7,450 nt of DNA from CAYFQV01 sp964654185. GTDB taxonomy: Bacteria > Spirochaetota > Spirochaetia > DSM-27196 > PWMO01. Below are positions 1 to 4,396 of the stretch, piece after piece. Location of the stretch: assembly GCA_964654185.1 (NCBI GenBank), contig CAZZIE010000182.1, positions 1-7,450 on the forward strand. Reading direction: 5' to 3'. The position numbers and the translations under genes are program-made. The notes beneath the pieces are model-generated. The model was not told where the DNA came from. It was given only the letters and a program-made list of their open reading frames with translations, and did not search any database. Position 1 is the stretch's first letter, and each line of letters opens with the position of its first letter.

Positions 1-25
1 TACACGACGACTGTCACTTGATTCA

Positions 26-146
26 ACATAACAGTGAGGTCACTTGCGCCCCTCGTCGCTCTCAAGGTCCAGCCAGCAACACAAGTCCCTGCACCTGAAG
101 GTCCGAGCCTCCTGTCGGAGGCGACAAGTGGAGCGGAATGTTATCC
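26..146 (-). repeat. attC-like site closing the distal cassette (copy A, 121 bp)
   Basis: On the minus strand the site runs from GGATAAC (146-140) to GTTATGT (32-26), giving the conserved AAC and GTT triplets of R'' and R'. The outer arms are complementary: GGCGCAAGTGACCTC near the R' end pairs imperfectly with GCTCCACTTGTCGCC near the R'' end. The centre holds a perfect six-base stem (GCCTCC at 107-112 with GGAGGC at 117-122). The second copy is at 1106-1227; over the shared 107 bases I count 15 mismatches. The R' box departs from the usual GTTRRRY because its fifth base is T. A generic inverted-repeat element cannot be fully excluded, but position and orientation fit attC. Confidence 0.68.
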
Positions 147-449
147 TGCCTTCTGGTCGCGATCGACGAGTTGGCCGGTGATGTACTTGTGCAGCACGCT
201 CTTCACGAGGGACTGGTAGCGGAGGCCCTCCTTGTCGGCCTGCTTCTTAATGCGCTCCAGTTCGTCCGCATCAATGCGGATGTTCATCTTTGTCGCGCGC
301 TTATTCACATGGGCACGAGCCGCTTGACGAAGTTCCCGCTGCCGCTCGCCTGACGGACGCTGGACATCGTTGTCATCCATGGCGTCGATGTCTTCCATCA
401 GTTCCTTTTCTTCGCGATCGACGTAGTCAGGGTCATATCGATCACTCAT
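141..449 (-). CDS. CopG/ribbon-helix-helix antitoxin of a BrnT-like toxin
   Basis: This 102-residue protein has an acidic, flexible N-terminal half (residues 1-50) that would embrace the toxin. It is followed by a ribbon-helix-helix DNA-binding region at about residues 53-93: the strand KMNIRID, then helices around LERIKKQADKEG and YQSLVKSVLHKYITGQL. The YQ-L-SVLHKY-TGQL signature is typical of the CopG-type antitoxins paired with BrnT-superfamily toxins. Its ATG overlaps the toxin stop as ATGA (446-449), so the two are translationally coupled. A GAGGGG run about eight bases before the ATG can serve as RBS. In such systems the antitoxin neutralises the toxin and represses its own operon. The TAA stop at 143-141 lies inside the R'' end of the attC, so the gene fills the cassette to its boundary. 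Length is normal. Confidence 0.9.
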   Translation of the reverse strand: MSDRYDPDYVDREEKELMEDIDAMDDNDVQRPSGERQRELRQAARAHVNKRATKMNIRIDADELERIKKQADKEGLRYQSLVKSVLHKYITGQLVDRDQKAG

Positions 450-721
450 GACGTTTCCCCCTCTATGAGATACTTGAACCTGCGATTCGGATAGACCGTC
501 CTGAGAAGCAATGTGTCACCGCGCGGCTCGTAGGGCACACAATACGCGTATCCGCCGATATTCACTACGAAGACCCGCTGTCGTGGGTACTTCCGCGGGT
601 TGGGATGAGCGAAGTCCGCCAGCACTCCGCGTTCCTCAATCGCGAGGATAACATCGAGAAACGACACACCGCGCGACCGAATGAGCAATTCATCCTTCTC
701 CGGATCGAAGGTGAACTCCAT
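446..721 (-). CDS. BrnT-like type II toxin (probable ribonuclease)
   Basis: This 91-residue protein starts MEFTFDPEKDELLIRSRGVSF and continues with a DVILAIEERG helix, a KYPRQRVFVV strand, a beta-sheet core and an LRTVYPNRRFKYL end. This is the layout of the BrnT superfamily (RelE-like fold): an F-D/W-D-x-K-N-type N-terminus, the R-x-R-G-V-S-F turn, the Y-P-R-Q motif and a C-terminal basic stretch. Family members cleave RNA and slow growth until neutralised. I chose the ATG at 721 over an in-frame ATG at 748, because the latter would start inside the inverted repeat that looks like the operator and would add nine residues not seen in the family. The downstream antitoxin overlaps by four bases. 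The gene appears intact and is the only complete toxin in the window. Ribonuclease activity is inferred from the family. Confidence 0.87.
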   Translation of the reverse strand: MEFTFDPEKDELLIRSRGVSFLDVILAIEERGVLADFAHPNPRKYPRQRVFVVNIGGYAYCVPYEPRGDTLLLRTVYPNRRFKYLIEGETS

Positions 722-726
722 GCGCA

Positions 727-756
727 AGTGTGCGCCAAAAGTGCGCACAAAGTCAA
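727..756 (-). promoter_or_regulatory. Promoter/operator of the distal toxin-antitoxin operon
   Basis: On the minus strand a TTGACT -35 box (756-751) is followed after 18 bases by a weak -10-like CACACT (732-727). Between and overlapping them is a perfect seven-base inverted repeat, TGTGCGC/GCGCACA, at 729-735 and 743-749 with a seven-base spacer. A palindrome in the promoter core just before the toxin ATG (721) is where an RHH antitoxin would bind to autoregulate. The predicted transcript would start at about the ATG, so it may be leaderless. The -10 match is poor; the inverted repeat is the strong part. Confidence 0.5.
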
Positions 757-771
757 CTCCAATCGTCCCAT

Positions 772-1001
772 CTACTGCGTAGGGTTGCTGTCATCGTTGA
801 GATCAATACCCGGTCCGATGAGAACCTCGCCGGAAGTTTCCACCCGTTGGGGACAAAGGGTTGCCGTCCCAAAGAGGTCGAGGTCGTCGTCTTCTTCAGG
901 ATCGAGGCCCGGCAGCTGTGCGTTCAAGTCGTGTGGTCGAAGAGGTGCGGCATCTTGCCGTCAGATGCAAGATGATAGGACTGGCGAGCCAGACGATTCA
1001 T
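772..1001 (-). pseudogene. Possible frameshifted small gene leading the distal cassette
   Basis: No long gene lies in the 390 bases between the cassette boundary and the toxin. Two short minus-strand frames do abut here. One runs 1001-924 (25 codons, starting MNRLARQSYHLASDGKM) and ends at a TGA. The next frame continues from about 927 to the TAG at 774-772 with a very acidic stretch (LPGLDPEEDDDLDLFG) and ends LNDDSNPTQ. Joined by one frameshift they would give about 76 residues. I recognise no family. It may be a decayed cassette gene, or chance open frames; neither part has a clear RBS. I see nothing interpretable in 1002-1105. Confidence 0.25.
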
Positions 1002-1105
1002 GACCGTCACGGTGAAGGCTGGCACGACTGTTCACAGTTGTTGAGCGCTCCGCTTCACGGCGATCACGCCGGCACTGTTCGGATTGTCGAGAATGCCCTA
1101 GGGCA

Positions 1106-1227
1106 GGATAACGATAGAGCTCACTTGCGCCTCTCGCGGCTCTCACGGTCTACGCAGCAAGACAAGTCACTGCACTTGAAGGTTCAAGCCTCCCGTCGGA
1201 GGCGCCAAGTGGAGCGGAATGTTATCT
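1106..1227 (-). repeat. attC-like site closing the proximal cassette (copy B, 122 bp)
   Basis: On the minus strand the site runs from AGATAAC (1227-1221) to GTTATCC (1112-1106). The ends are complementary over about 30 bases: GCAAGATAACATTCCGCTCC at one end corresponds, inverted and with mismatches, to the sequence around GAGCTCTATCGTTATCCTGC at the other. Inside are a perfect GCCTCC/GGAGGC stem (1188-1193 with 1198-1203) and a CTTGAA/TTCAAG stem around 1175-1188. The site lies 93 bases after the stop of the XRE gene, as expected for the end of a cassette. Compared with copy A, the central stem is conserved while its four-base loop changes (CGTC against TGTC), which suggests that structure is under selection. 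Confidence 0.68.
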
Positions 1228-1319
1228 TGCTCTATTATCTCTGGGATTGTAGCAAGCATCGACAGGCAGCGGTCGAAAATGCCGCCTCTCAGATTGTCAG
1301 GCCGTGATGCCATGGGGTG

Positions 1320-1574
1320 CTATGCGCCCCGTTTCCGTAAGTGGATTTCCGGCTCGGCGTTGACTGCGTCAGCGAGTCGGCGGATAAACGCCATTGAGAC
1401 GTTGTGGTAGTTGCCGGATTCAATGCGTGCGATCGCCCGTTGCGAGGTTCCCATACGCTCCGCGAGCTGGCGCTGGGTACGGTCCAGTTCCTTCCGAAGC
1501 CGGAGAACCTGGGCGGCGAGGCTGAATTGGTGTGCAACCCCCTCGTATTCACGTCGTACTTCGGGATCCTGCAA
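1320..1574 (-). CDS. XRE-family helix-turn-helix protein (HigA-like), probable frameshifted 5' end
   Basis: The frame encodes 84 residues. A Cro/C1-type HTH spans about residues 23-70 (VLRLRKELDRTQRQLAERMG, then TSQRAIARIESG, then VSMAFIRRLADAVN). The protein starts DPEVRREYEGVAHQF after a short leader, the usual N-terminus of HigA-type antitoxins. The listed start is a TTG at 1574 with no convincing RBS. A better start is the ATG at 1612, which overlaps the stop of the preceding antitoxin gene as ATGA. That frame reads MSARYQERF and then departs from the HTH frame by one base. Adding one C in TTCGGGAC (about 1589-1582) would give MSARYQERFRDEQLQDPEVR, a natural family N-terminus. The gene thus looks like a recent frameshift mutant, or a sequence error. 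It probably served as a regulator or second antitoxin of the module. Confidence 0.72.
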   Translation of the reverse strand: MQDPEVRREYEGVAHQFSLAAQVLRLRKELDRTQRQLAERMGTSQRAIARIESGNYHNVSMAFIRRLADAVNAEPEIHLRKRGA

Positions 1575-1608
1575 CTGTTCGTCCCGAAACGTTCCTGGTA
1601 GCGGGCAC

Positions 1609-1923
1609 TCATTGCTTCGCGGAAGTCCGCTCCTCTTCGAGTTCTCGGACTATCTTGCGAACCTCGTCACGCTCATAGAGTTGATCGGTGACGTACTTGT
1701 GAATGATCGACGAAATCAGCGTCTGGTACGGTAGCCCGGCCTCGGCAGCCCGCTTCTTGGTGAGCTCGAGGTCTTCCTTCGGAAGTCGCAGGCTGATTGC
1801 CTGGTTCTTCCGAGCCCGGTGGAGAATGCGTTCCACCCGCTCACGCGTCTGATCATTCACCGGCTGCGCCCGCTCGACATTGTCTTCTATCTCTTGCTCT
1901 TCAGGAGTCAGTTCGTCACTCAT
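1609..1923 (-). CDS. CopG/ribbon-helix-helix antitoxin, partner of the broken toxin
   Basis: This 104-residue protein starts at an ATG with a good RBS (GGAGG at 1934-1930, six bases away). A longer open frame reaching to 2091 only reads through the toxin pseudogene out of frame and is not natural. Residues 1-45 are acidic (MSDELTPEEQEIEDN). An RHH region follows at about 47-88, with QAISLRLPKED, LELTKKRAAEAG and LPYQTLISSIIHKYVTDQL. This is the same family as the antitoxin at 141-449 (compare HKYITGQL with HKYVTDQL). After the RHH there is an extra charged helix (ERDEVRKIVRELEEERTSAKQ). The start overlaps the toxin remnant stop as ATGA, and its own stop overlaps the ATG at 1612 in the same way. 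With its toxin broken, it may survive as an orphan antitoxin or repressor. Confidence 0.88.
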   Translation of the reverse strand: MSDELTPEEQEIEDNVERAQPVNDQTRERVERILHRARKNQAISLRLPKEDLELTKKRAAEAGLPYQTLISSIIHKYVTDQLYERDEVRKIVRELEEERTSAKQ

Positions 1924-2107
1924 TGCGAACCTCCGTAGATCTTGTGGTACTTGCGACTTCGAAACGCCGTCTTGAGAACGATGCGATCGTCCTCCCCAAT
2001 CACGAACGGCACCACCCATGTGTAGTCGCGAATAGACATCACAAAGTACTGCCGCCCCTCTCGCGTTTGAGCCATTCGTTCTTGGCCTCATCCCACACGA
2101 TGTCCAT
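1920..2107 (-). pseudogene. BrnT-like toxin pseudogene with an internal deletion of about 88 nt
   Basis: From the ATG at 2107 the frame reads MDIVWDEAKNEWLKRERG, a textbook N-terminus of this toxin family, then runs into a TGA at 2041-2039 after 22 codons. In another frame the C-terminal part follows directly: RQYFVMSIRDYTWVVPFVIG, then EDDRIVLKTAFRSRKYHKIYGGSQ and stop, overlapping the antitoxin ATG. Aligned with the intact toxin at 446-721 the two pieces match its first 18 and last 44 residues. Missing are about 29 codons covering the VSF...KYP segment. The remnant is 188 nt against 276 nt for the intact gene, so 88 nt are gone and the frame is lost. The toxin should be inactive. The G-rich joint (AGGGGCGGC) suggests deletion between short direct repeats. 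Confidence 0.85.
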
Positions 2108-2115
2108 GCACGGCA

Positions 2116-2144
2116 ATCATACGCCGGTGTATATACATTCGCAA
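2116..2144 (-). promoter_or_regulatory. Promoter with operator-like palindrome, proximal module
   Basis: On the minus strand TTGCGA (2144-2139, four of six matches to the -35 consensus) is followed after exactly 17 bases by TATGAT (2121-2116, five of six matches to the -10). The spacer contains a perfect ten-base palindrome, TGTATATACA (2137-2128), a likely site for the RHH antitoxin. Transcription would start near 2109, two or so bases before the toxin ATG at 2107, so the message would be nearly leaderless. The alternative TTGACT at 2164-2159 has no good partner at normal spacing. Confidence 0.6.
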
Positions 2145-2284
2145 CCAGTCATGCGGGAAGTCAACTCGCACGGTCCGAAGCACTACAAGCGCCGGTGGCT
2201 CCACCAATGCAGTCGCGGTGCTATTCACCGCCGCCTGTACTGCTAAACGCGTATGCAGTTACGGAAGACGTCGCTCAGGAACGA

Positions 2285-2320
2285 GAGCAAGATAACATCT
2301 TCCCTCTCCACCCATCCTCT
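2285..2320 (-). other. Candidate attI core
   Basis: The minus-strand GTTATCT at 2296-2290 lies in a 13-base match (AGCAAGATAACAT on the plus strand) to the R'' end of attC copy B. There is no second attC arm to its right, and it sits about 180 bases upstream of the IntI reading frame. That is where attI is expected, with the cassettes on its far side. The exact limits of attI cannot be read from sequence. The stretch 2297-2475 between it and the integrase frame shows no gene. It would be expected to hold the integrase and cassette promoters, but I see no strong match. Confidence 0.45.
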
Positions 2321-2475
2321 TATCGATCTCGGGCCTCATCTCTGCAGCTCAAGATTCCTACTCCCATCTTGTCTCGCGTTGAAGCGGCATAAGATGCAGG
2401 CGCGTACTCACTTGTTGAAACGCGTCGAGGCACGACGGATGTTCCAGCCTCGGGTCGTCGGGGCCACCCACGCGA

Positions 2476-2835
2476 TTGGCCCGTCTGCTGGGTTTGCCCA
2501 CTCGGCCGCCCCGGCGGAATTTGCCGGCAACCCGGGAGGCGAGGGACCGGGCCGTCAGTGAGATGCGCGCAATGCTGCGTCTCTTCCATCGGTCGGTGCA
2601 GACGGAGCGCACCTGCGTCGGGTGGTTGAAGCGGTTCCTCGACTGGCTCGGCGGGGTGCCCGACGAACCGGCATCCCGGGCCGGGGTATCCGAAGAGATG
2701 CTTCGCCGGTTTCTCACGTATCTGGCAGTGGAGCGGCACGTGTCAGCATCGACCCAGGAACAGGCTTTCAATGCGCTGCTGTTCTTCTACCGTCACGTTC
2801 TCCACGTCCAGGTGCGGGGCCTGGACTCGATGTGA
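2476..2835 (+). pseudogene. intI: Truncated integron integrase (N-terminal core-binding domain only)
   Basis: The 119-residue frame holds the SAM-like core-binding domain of an IntI-type tyrosine recombinase at about residues 36-112. Its landmarks are HRSVQTERTCVGWLKRFLDW, then FLTYLAVERHVSASTQEQAF, then NALLFFYRHVL. The S-x-x-T-E-x-x-Y/C-V-x-W and FL-x-x-LA-x-ER-x-VS-x-ST-x-x-QA-x-x-AL-x-F-x-Y patterns are those of integron integrases. IntI proteins are usually about 320-340 residues. Everything after GLDSM is gone, including the Arg-Lys-His-Arg-His-Tyr catalytic set and the IntI-specific insertion. None of the three frames after 2835 continues the family. The start is uncertain: TTG at 2476, or ATG at 2563. 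The stump ends 26 bases from the end of the convergent diguanylate cyclase gene, so the deletion joined it to that gene's 3' flank. Confidence 0.83.
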
Positions 2836-2861
2836 TCAGCCCCCTCGATCGCCTGGCCGGC

Positions 2862-4040
2862 TCATGATGTCCGGTCGCGGGAGCCGTCACGGTCGGAGGC
2901 CTCCGCCTCGACGCGGTTTCTGCCACGCTCCTTGGCCAGGTACAGAGCGCGGTCTGCAGCATCGATGAGTCGGCTTACGCCGGGTGTTGAATCGTCCAGC
3001 TCGGCCACGCCGAAGCTGGCCGTGCAAGAGATCGATGTGCCCGACCACTCCAGTTCCAGTGCCTCGATTCCGCTGCGCAGGCGCTCCGCCACCAGCATTG
3101 CTTCTGTTTTGGGAGTCTCGGGGAGCACGATCAGCAGCTCCTCTCCGCCGTATCGCGACACCCAGTCAATCTCTCGGCGGACCGAGGCGGTCAGTCGCTG
3201 CACGACGCGGCGCAGCACCATATCTCCGGCGGGGTGGCCCAGCGTATCGTTAATGCTCTTGAAGTGGTCTATGTCGGCGAGGATGAGCGACATGCCGTGG
3301 CCATAGCGGCGGGCTCGTTCAACCTCGGCCGGAAGGCGATCCGCCACGAACTGTCGGTTGTAGGCGCCTGTGAGGGTATCGGTTATCGAAAGTATCTGAA
3401 TGCGCTCGTGAGCGGCCAGGAGCTCCTTGTGCTCCGCAGCCAGGGCGCGGTGTGTCCGCTCGCGGGCGTACTCCGCAAGGTGGATCAGCGCGACCATTAT
3501 TGCGTAGCTCACCGCAAACCGCACGAACACCGGGGAGGCAACATCCGGCCCGGTGGGAAGCACGTCCGATTGCATGAGTGTCAGCCCGCCGAGGAGAATC
3601 AGTGCCAGCGCCGTACCGCTCCACCGGCCGACCGTGAAGCTTGCAACCGGTACGAAGAGGAAGAACCAGTACACACGGTCGGCACCTTCGACAATGTCCG
3701 CGGCAAGATAGAGGAGGAGGGCAGCCAGACCTGCCAACACGATGTAGTACACAGCCGCCGGGTTGGGTAGTCGCACCAGCAGGACGGCGAACACGATCAA
3801 CAGCACGCCGAACCCGCCTTCCACCAGTGCATCCACAAGGTTGCCCTCAACGGCATCCGTCGCTGCATATGCCAGAACGACCGGGATCACGACGGCGACA
3901 AAGACCAGGGCGAAGAGGCGGCGGCGCAGATCATCCGCCAGGGCGACGCGGGTCAGGCCTGTCTTGTTCTCGATCGCCCGGGCGAGTCGAGATGCAAAAC
4001 CCCGTTTCGGGGTGAATAACTCTTTTAACTCGTCGACCAT
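2862..4040 (-). CDS. Membrane-bound GGDEF diguanylate cyclase
   Basis: This 392-residue protein has about 40 soluble residues, then six probable membrane helices (about 42-60, 71-89, 95-115, 122-138, 142-157 and 169-190). A charged linker helix (191-215) follows, then a GGDEF domain (about 217-378). The domain begins DTLTGAYNRQF (221-231) and has metal and substrate residues in LADIDHFKSIND (254-265). It carries GGEEL as its signature (298-302) with RYGGEE intact, so it should make cyclic di-GMP from two GTP. REID at 289-292 is an RxxD inhibitory site exactly five residues before the signature, so product inhibition is likely. The membrane part matches no sensor family I can name and may sense a membrane or envelope signal. 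It is transcribed alone, convergent with the integrase stump. Start: the ATG at 4040 follows its promoter almost directly. Confidence 0.93.
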   Translation of the reverse strand: MVDELKELFTPKRGFASRLARAIENKTGLTRVALADDLRRRLFALVFVAVVIPVVLAYAATDAVEGNLVDALVEGGFGVLLIVFAVLLVRLPNPAAVYYIVLAGLAALLLYLAADIVEGADRVYWFFLFVPVASFTVGRWSGTALALILLGGLTLMQSDVLPTGPDVASPVFVRFAVSYAIMVALIHLAEYARERTHRALAAEHKELLAAHERIQILSITDTLTGAYNRQFVADRLPAEVERARRYGHGMSLILADIDHFKSINDTLGHPAGDMVLRRVVQRLTASVRREIDWVSRYGGEELLIVLPETPKTEAMLVAERLRSGIEALELEWSGTSISCTASFGVAELDDSTPGVSRLIDAADRALYLAKERGRNRVEAEASDRDGSRDRTS

Positions 4041-4049
4041 AAACGCCTG

Positions 4050-4078
4050 ATTATACGGTACACCCCCGATCTTGTCCC
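4050..4078 (-). promoter_or_regulatory. Sigma-70-type promoter of the diguanylate cyclase
   Basis: On the minus strand GGGACA (4078-4073, four of six matches) lies 17 bases before a perfect TATAAT (4055-4050). Transcription should begin near 4043, leaving only about three bases before the ATG at 4040, so the mRNA would be practically leaderless. There is no clear Shine-Dalgarno sequence. If leaderless initiation is not used by this organism, a downstream start codon would be needed. Confidence 0.6.
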
Positions 4079-4099
4079 TGCCCCGATTCTCGAGTTTGC

Positions 4100-4275
4100 T
4101 TGACGTTCCAGTCGCTCCACGGAACTACAAGAGAGCCCTGGTTCATTCTCGACAGAAGGGGAGCCAGGCAGGCTCGGCTCCCCGGTGCTCCGGGAACCCC
4201 TTGCCAACGCAGCGTTCAGACGTCCACTGTCACCGGACACAATATCACAGGGATCGATGCCGACGGCCCCGGCCG
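4100..4275 (+). pseudogene. Degenerate duplicate of the epimerase gene's promoter and 5' end
   Basis: Positions 4161-4270 align without gaps to 5627-5736, the RBS and first codons of the epimerase gene, at a fixed offset of 1466. The best-kept block is CACCGGACACAAT-TCACAGGGATCGATG, with one mismatch at the dash. In protein terms GAPGT...TGHNITGID corresponds to GALGT...TGHNVTGID. The start codon has become AGG (4166-4168). Upstream, TTGACG at 4100-4105 corresponds within one base to the -35 box at 5567-5572, so the promoter region was copied too. Resemblance fades after about 4275. This is a remnant of a duplication or of a former neighbouring paralogue, not a working gene. Nothing else resembling a gene is seen in 4041-4396. 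Confidence 0.75.
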
Positions 4276-4330
4276 CGCCCGCCGGCCCCAGTCCCAGCGA
4301 CCGCCTGGCCGCCTATGTACAGTCCGGTCA

Positions 4331-4360
4331 GTCACATCCGGAACTGTCACATCCGGAACT
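4331..4360. repeat. Two tandem copies of a 15-bp unit
   Basis: GTCACATCCGGAACT occurs twice back to back (4331-4345 and 4346-4360), perfectly. It lies between the epimerase remnant and the 3' end of the lipoprotein gene. With the nearby CCGG sequences (for example 4324-4327) it can form a small bulged hairpin, which might help end lipoprotein transcription, but no T-run follows. Confidence 0.6.
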
Positions 4361-4396
4361 GCACCCAAGACCGCCGCCGTCGCCCGCTCACCCGCG

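Larger units (their letters stand above)
32..1111 (-). mobile_element. Distal gene cassette with intact toxin-antitoxin module
   Basis: Read on the minus strand, this unit starts after the G of the GTT at 1112-1110 and ends with the G of the GTT at 32-30, giving a unit of 1080 bp. It holds, in order, a 390-bp leader with a possible broken small gene, a BrnT-like toxin, a CopG-type antitoxin and the closing attC. The antitoxin stop codon lies inside the R'' end of that attC, a compact arrangement common in cassettes. The boundaries assume recombination between G and TT of the GTT triplet, as in known integrons. Confidence 0.6.
1112..2295 (-). mobile_element. Proximal gene cassette with decayed toxin-antitoxin module
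   Basis: Read on the minus strand this 1184-bp unit begins at the candidate attI crossover (GTTATCT, 2296-2290) and ends at the GTT of attC copy B (1112-1110). It carries a promoter, a toxin pseudogene, an intact CopG-type antitoxin and an XRE-type gene with a suspected frameshift, then the attC. It would be the most recently inserted cassette if the array was built from the attI side, yet it is the more damaged of the two. The 5' limit depends on the attI call, which is less certain than the attC. Confidence 0.55.
26..2835. mobile_element. Integron remnant: truncated intI, candidate attI, two toxin-antitoxin cassettes
   Basis: The region has the canonical integron layout. An intI stump reads rightward at 2476-2835, a candidate attI core lies at 2290-2296 on its 5' side, and two cassettes follow, with their genes on the opposite strand and an attC-like site after each gene set. 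The two attC-like sites resemble each other as sites in a chromosomal array usually do. The integrase has no catalytic domain, so the locus cannot excise or insert cassettes by itself. The array may continue left of the window, because the distal attC sits only 26 bases from the edge. The layout is seen directly. The integron identity rests on the IntI-like N-terminus and the folded repeats together. Confidence 0.72.

Noticed and set aside
722..748. Earlier ATG for the intact toxin at 748
   Set aside because: It would begin inside the operator-like inverted repeat and add residues not found in the family.
961..1146. A 61-residue minus-strand frame
   Set aside because: It runs into the attC-like site and shows no recognisable features.
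26..1227. The two 120-bp repeats as a CRISPR array or transposon ends
   Set aside because: There are only two copies about 1 kb apart, in direct orientation, with long internal stems. There is no repeat-spacer pattern and no transposase, and attC fits better.
1289..1612. A 107-residue minus-strand frame over the XRE gene
   Set aside because: Only its first nine or so residues look real; the rest is the wrong frame of the HTH coding sequence.
1924..2091. Longer 160-residue version of the antitoxin starting at 2091
   Set aside because: The added N-terminus is a frame-shifted reading of the toxin remnant. The ATG at 1923 has a good RBS and family-typical length.
2253..2561. Plus-strand frame overlapping the integrase start
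   Set aside because: Its sequence is low in recognisable structure and out of frame with the IntI domain; it is most likely chance.
2836..2875. Continuation of the integrase in another frame after 2835
   Set aside because: None of the three frames resembles the linker or catalytic domain, so this is a truncation and not a simple frameshift.
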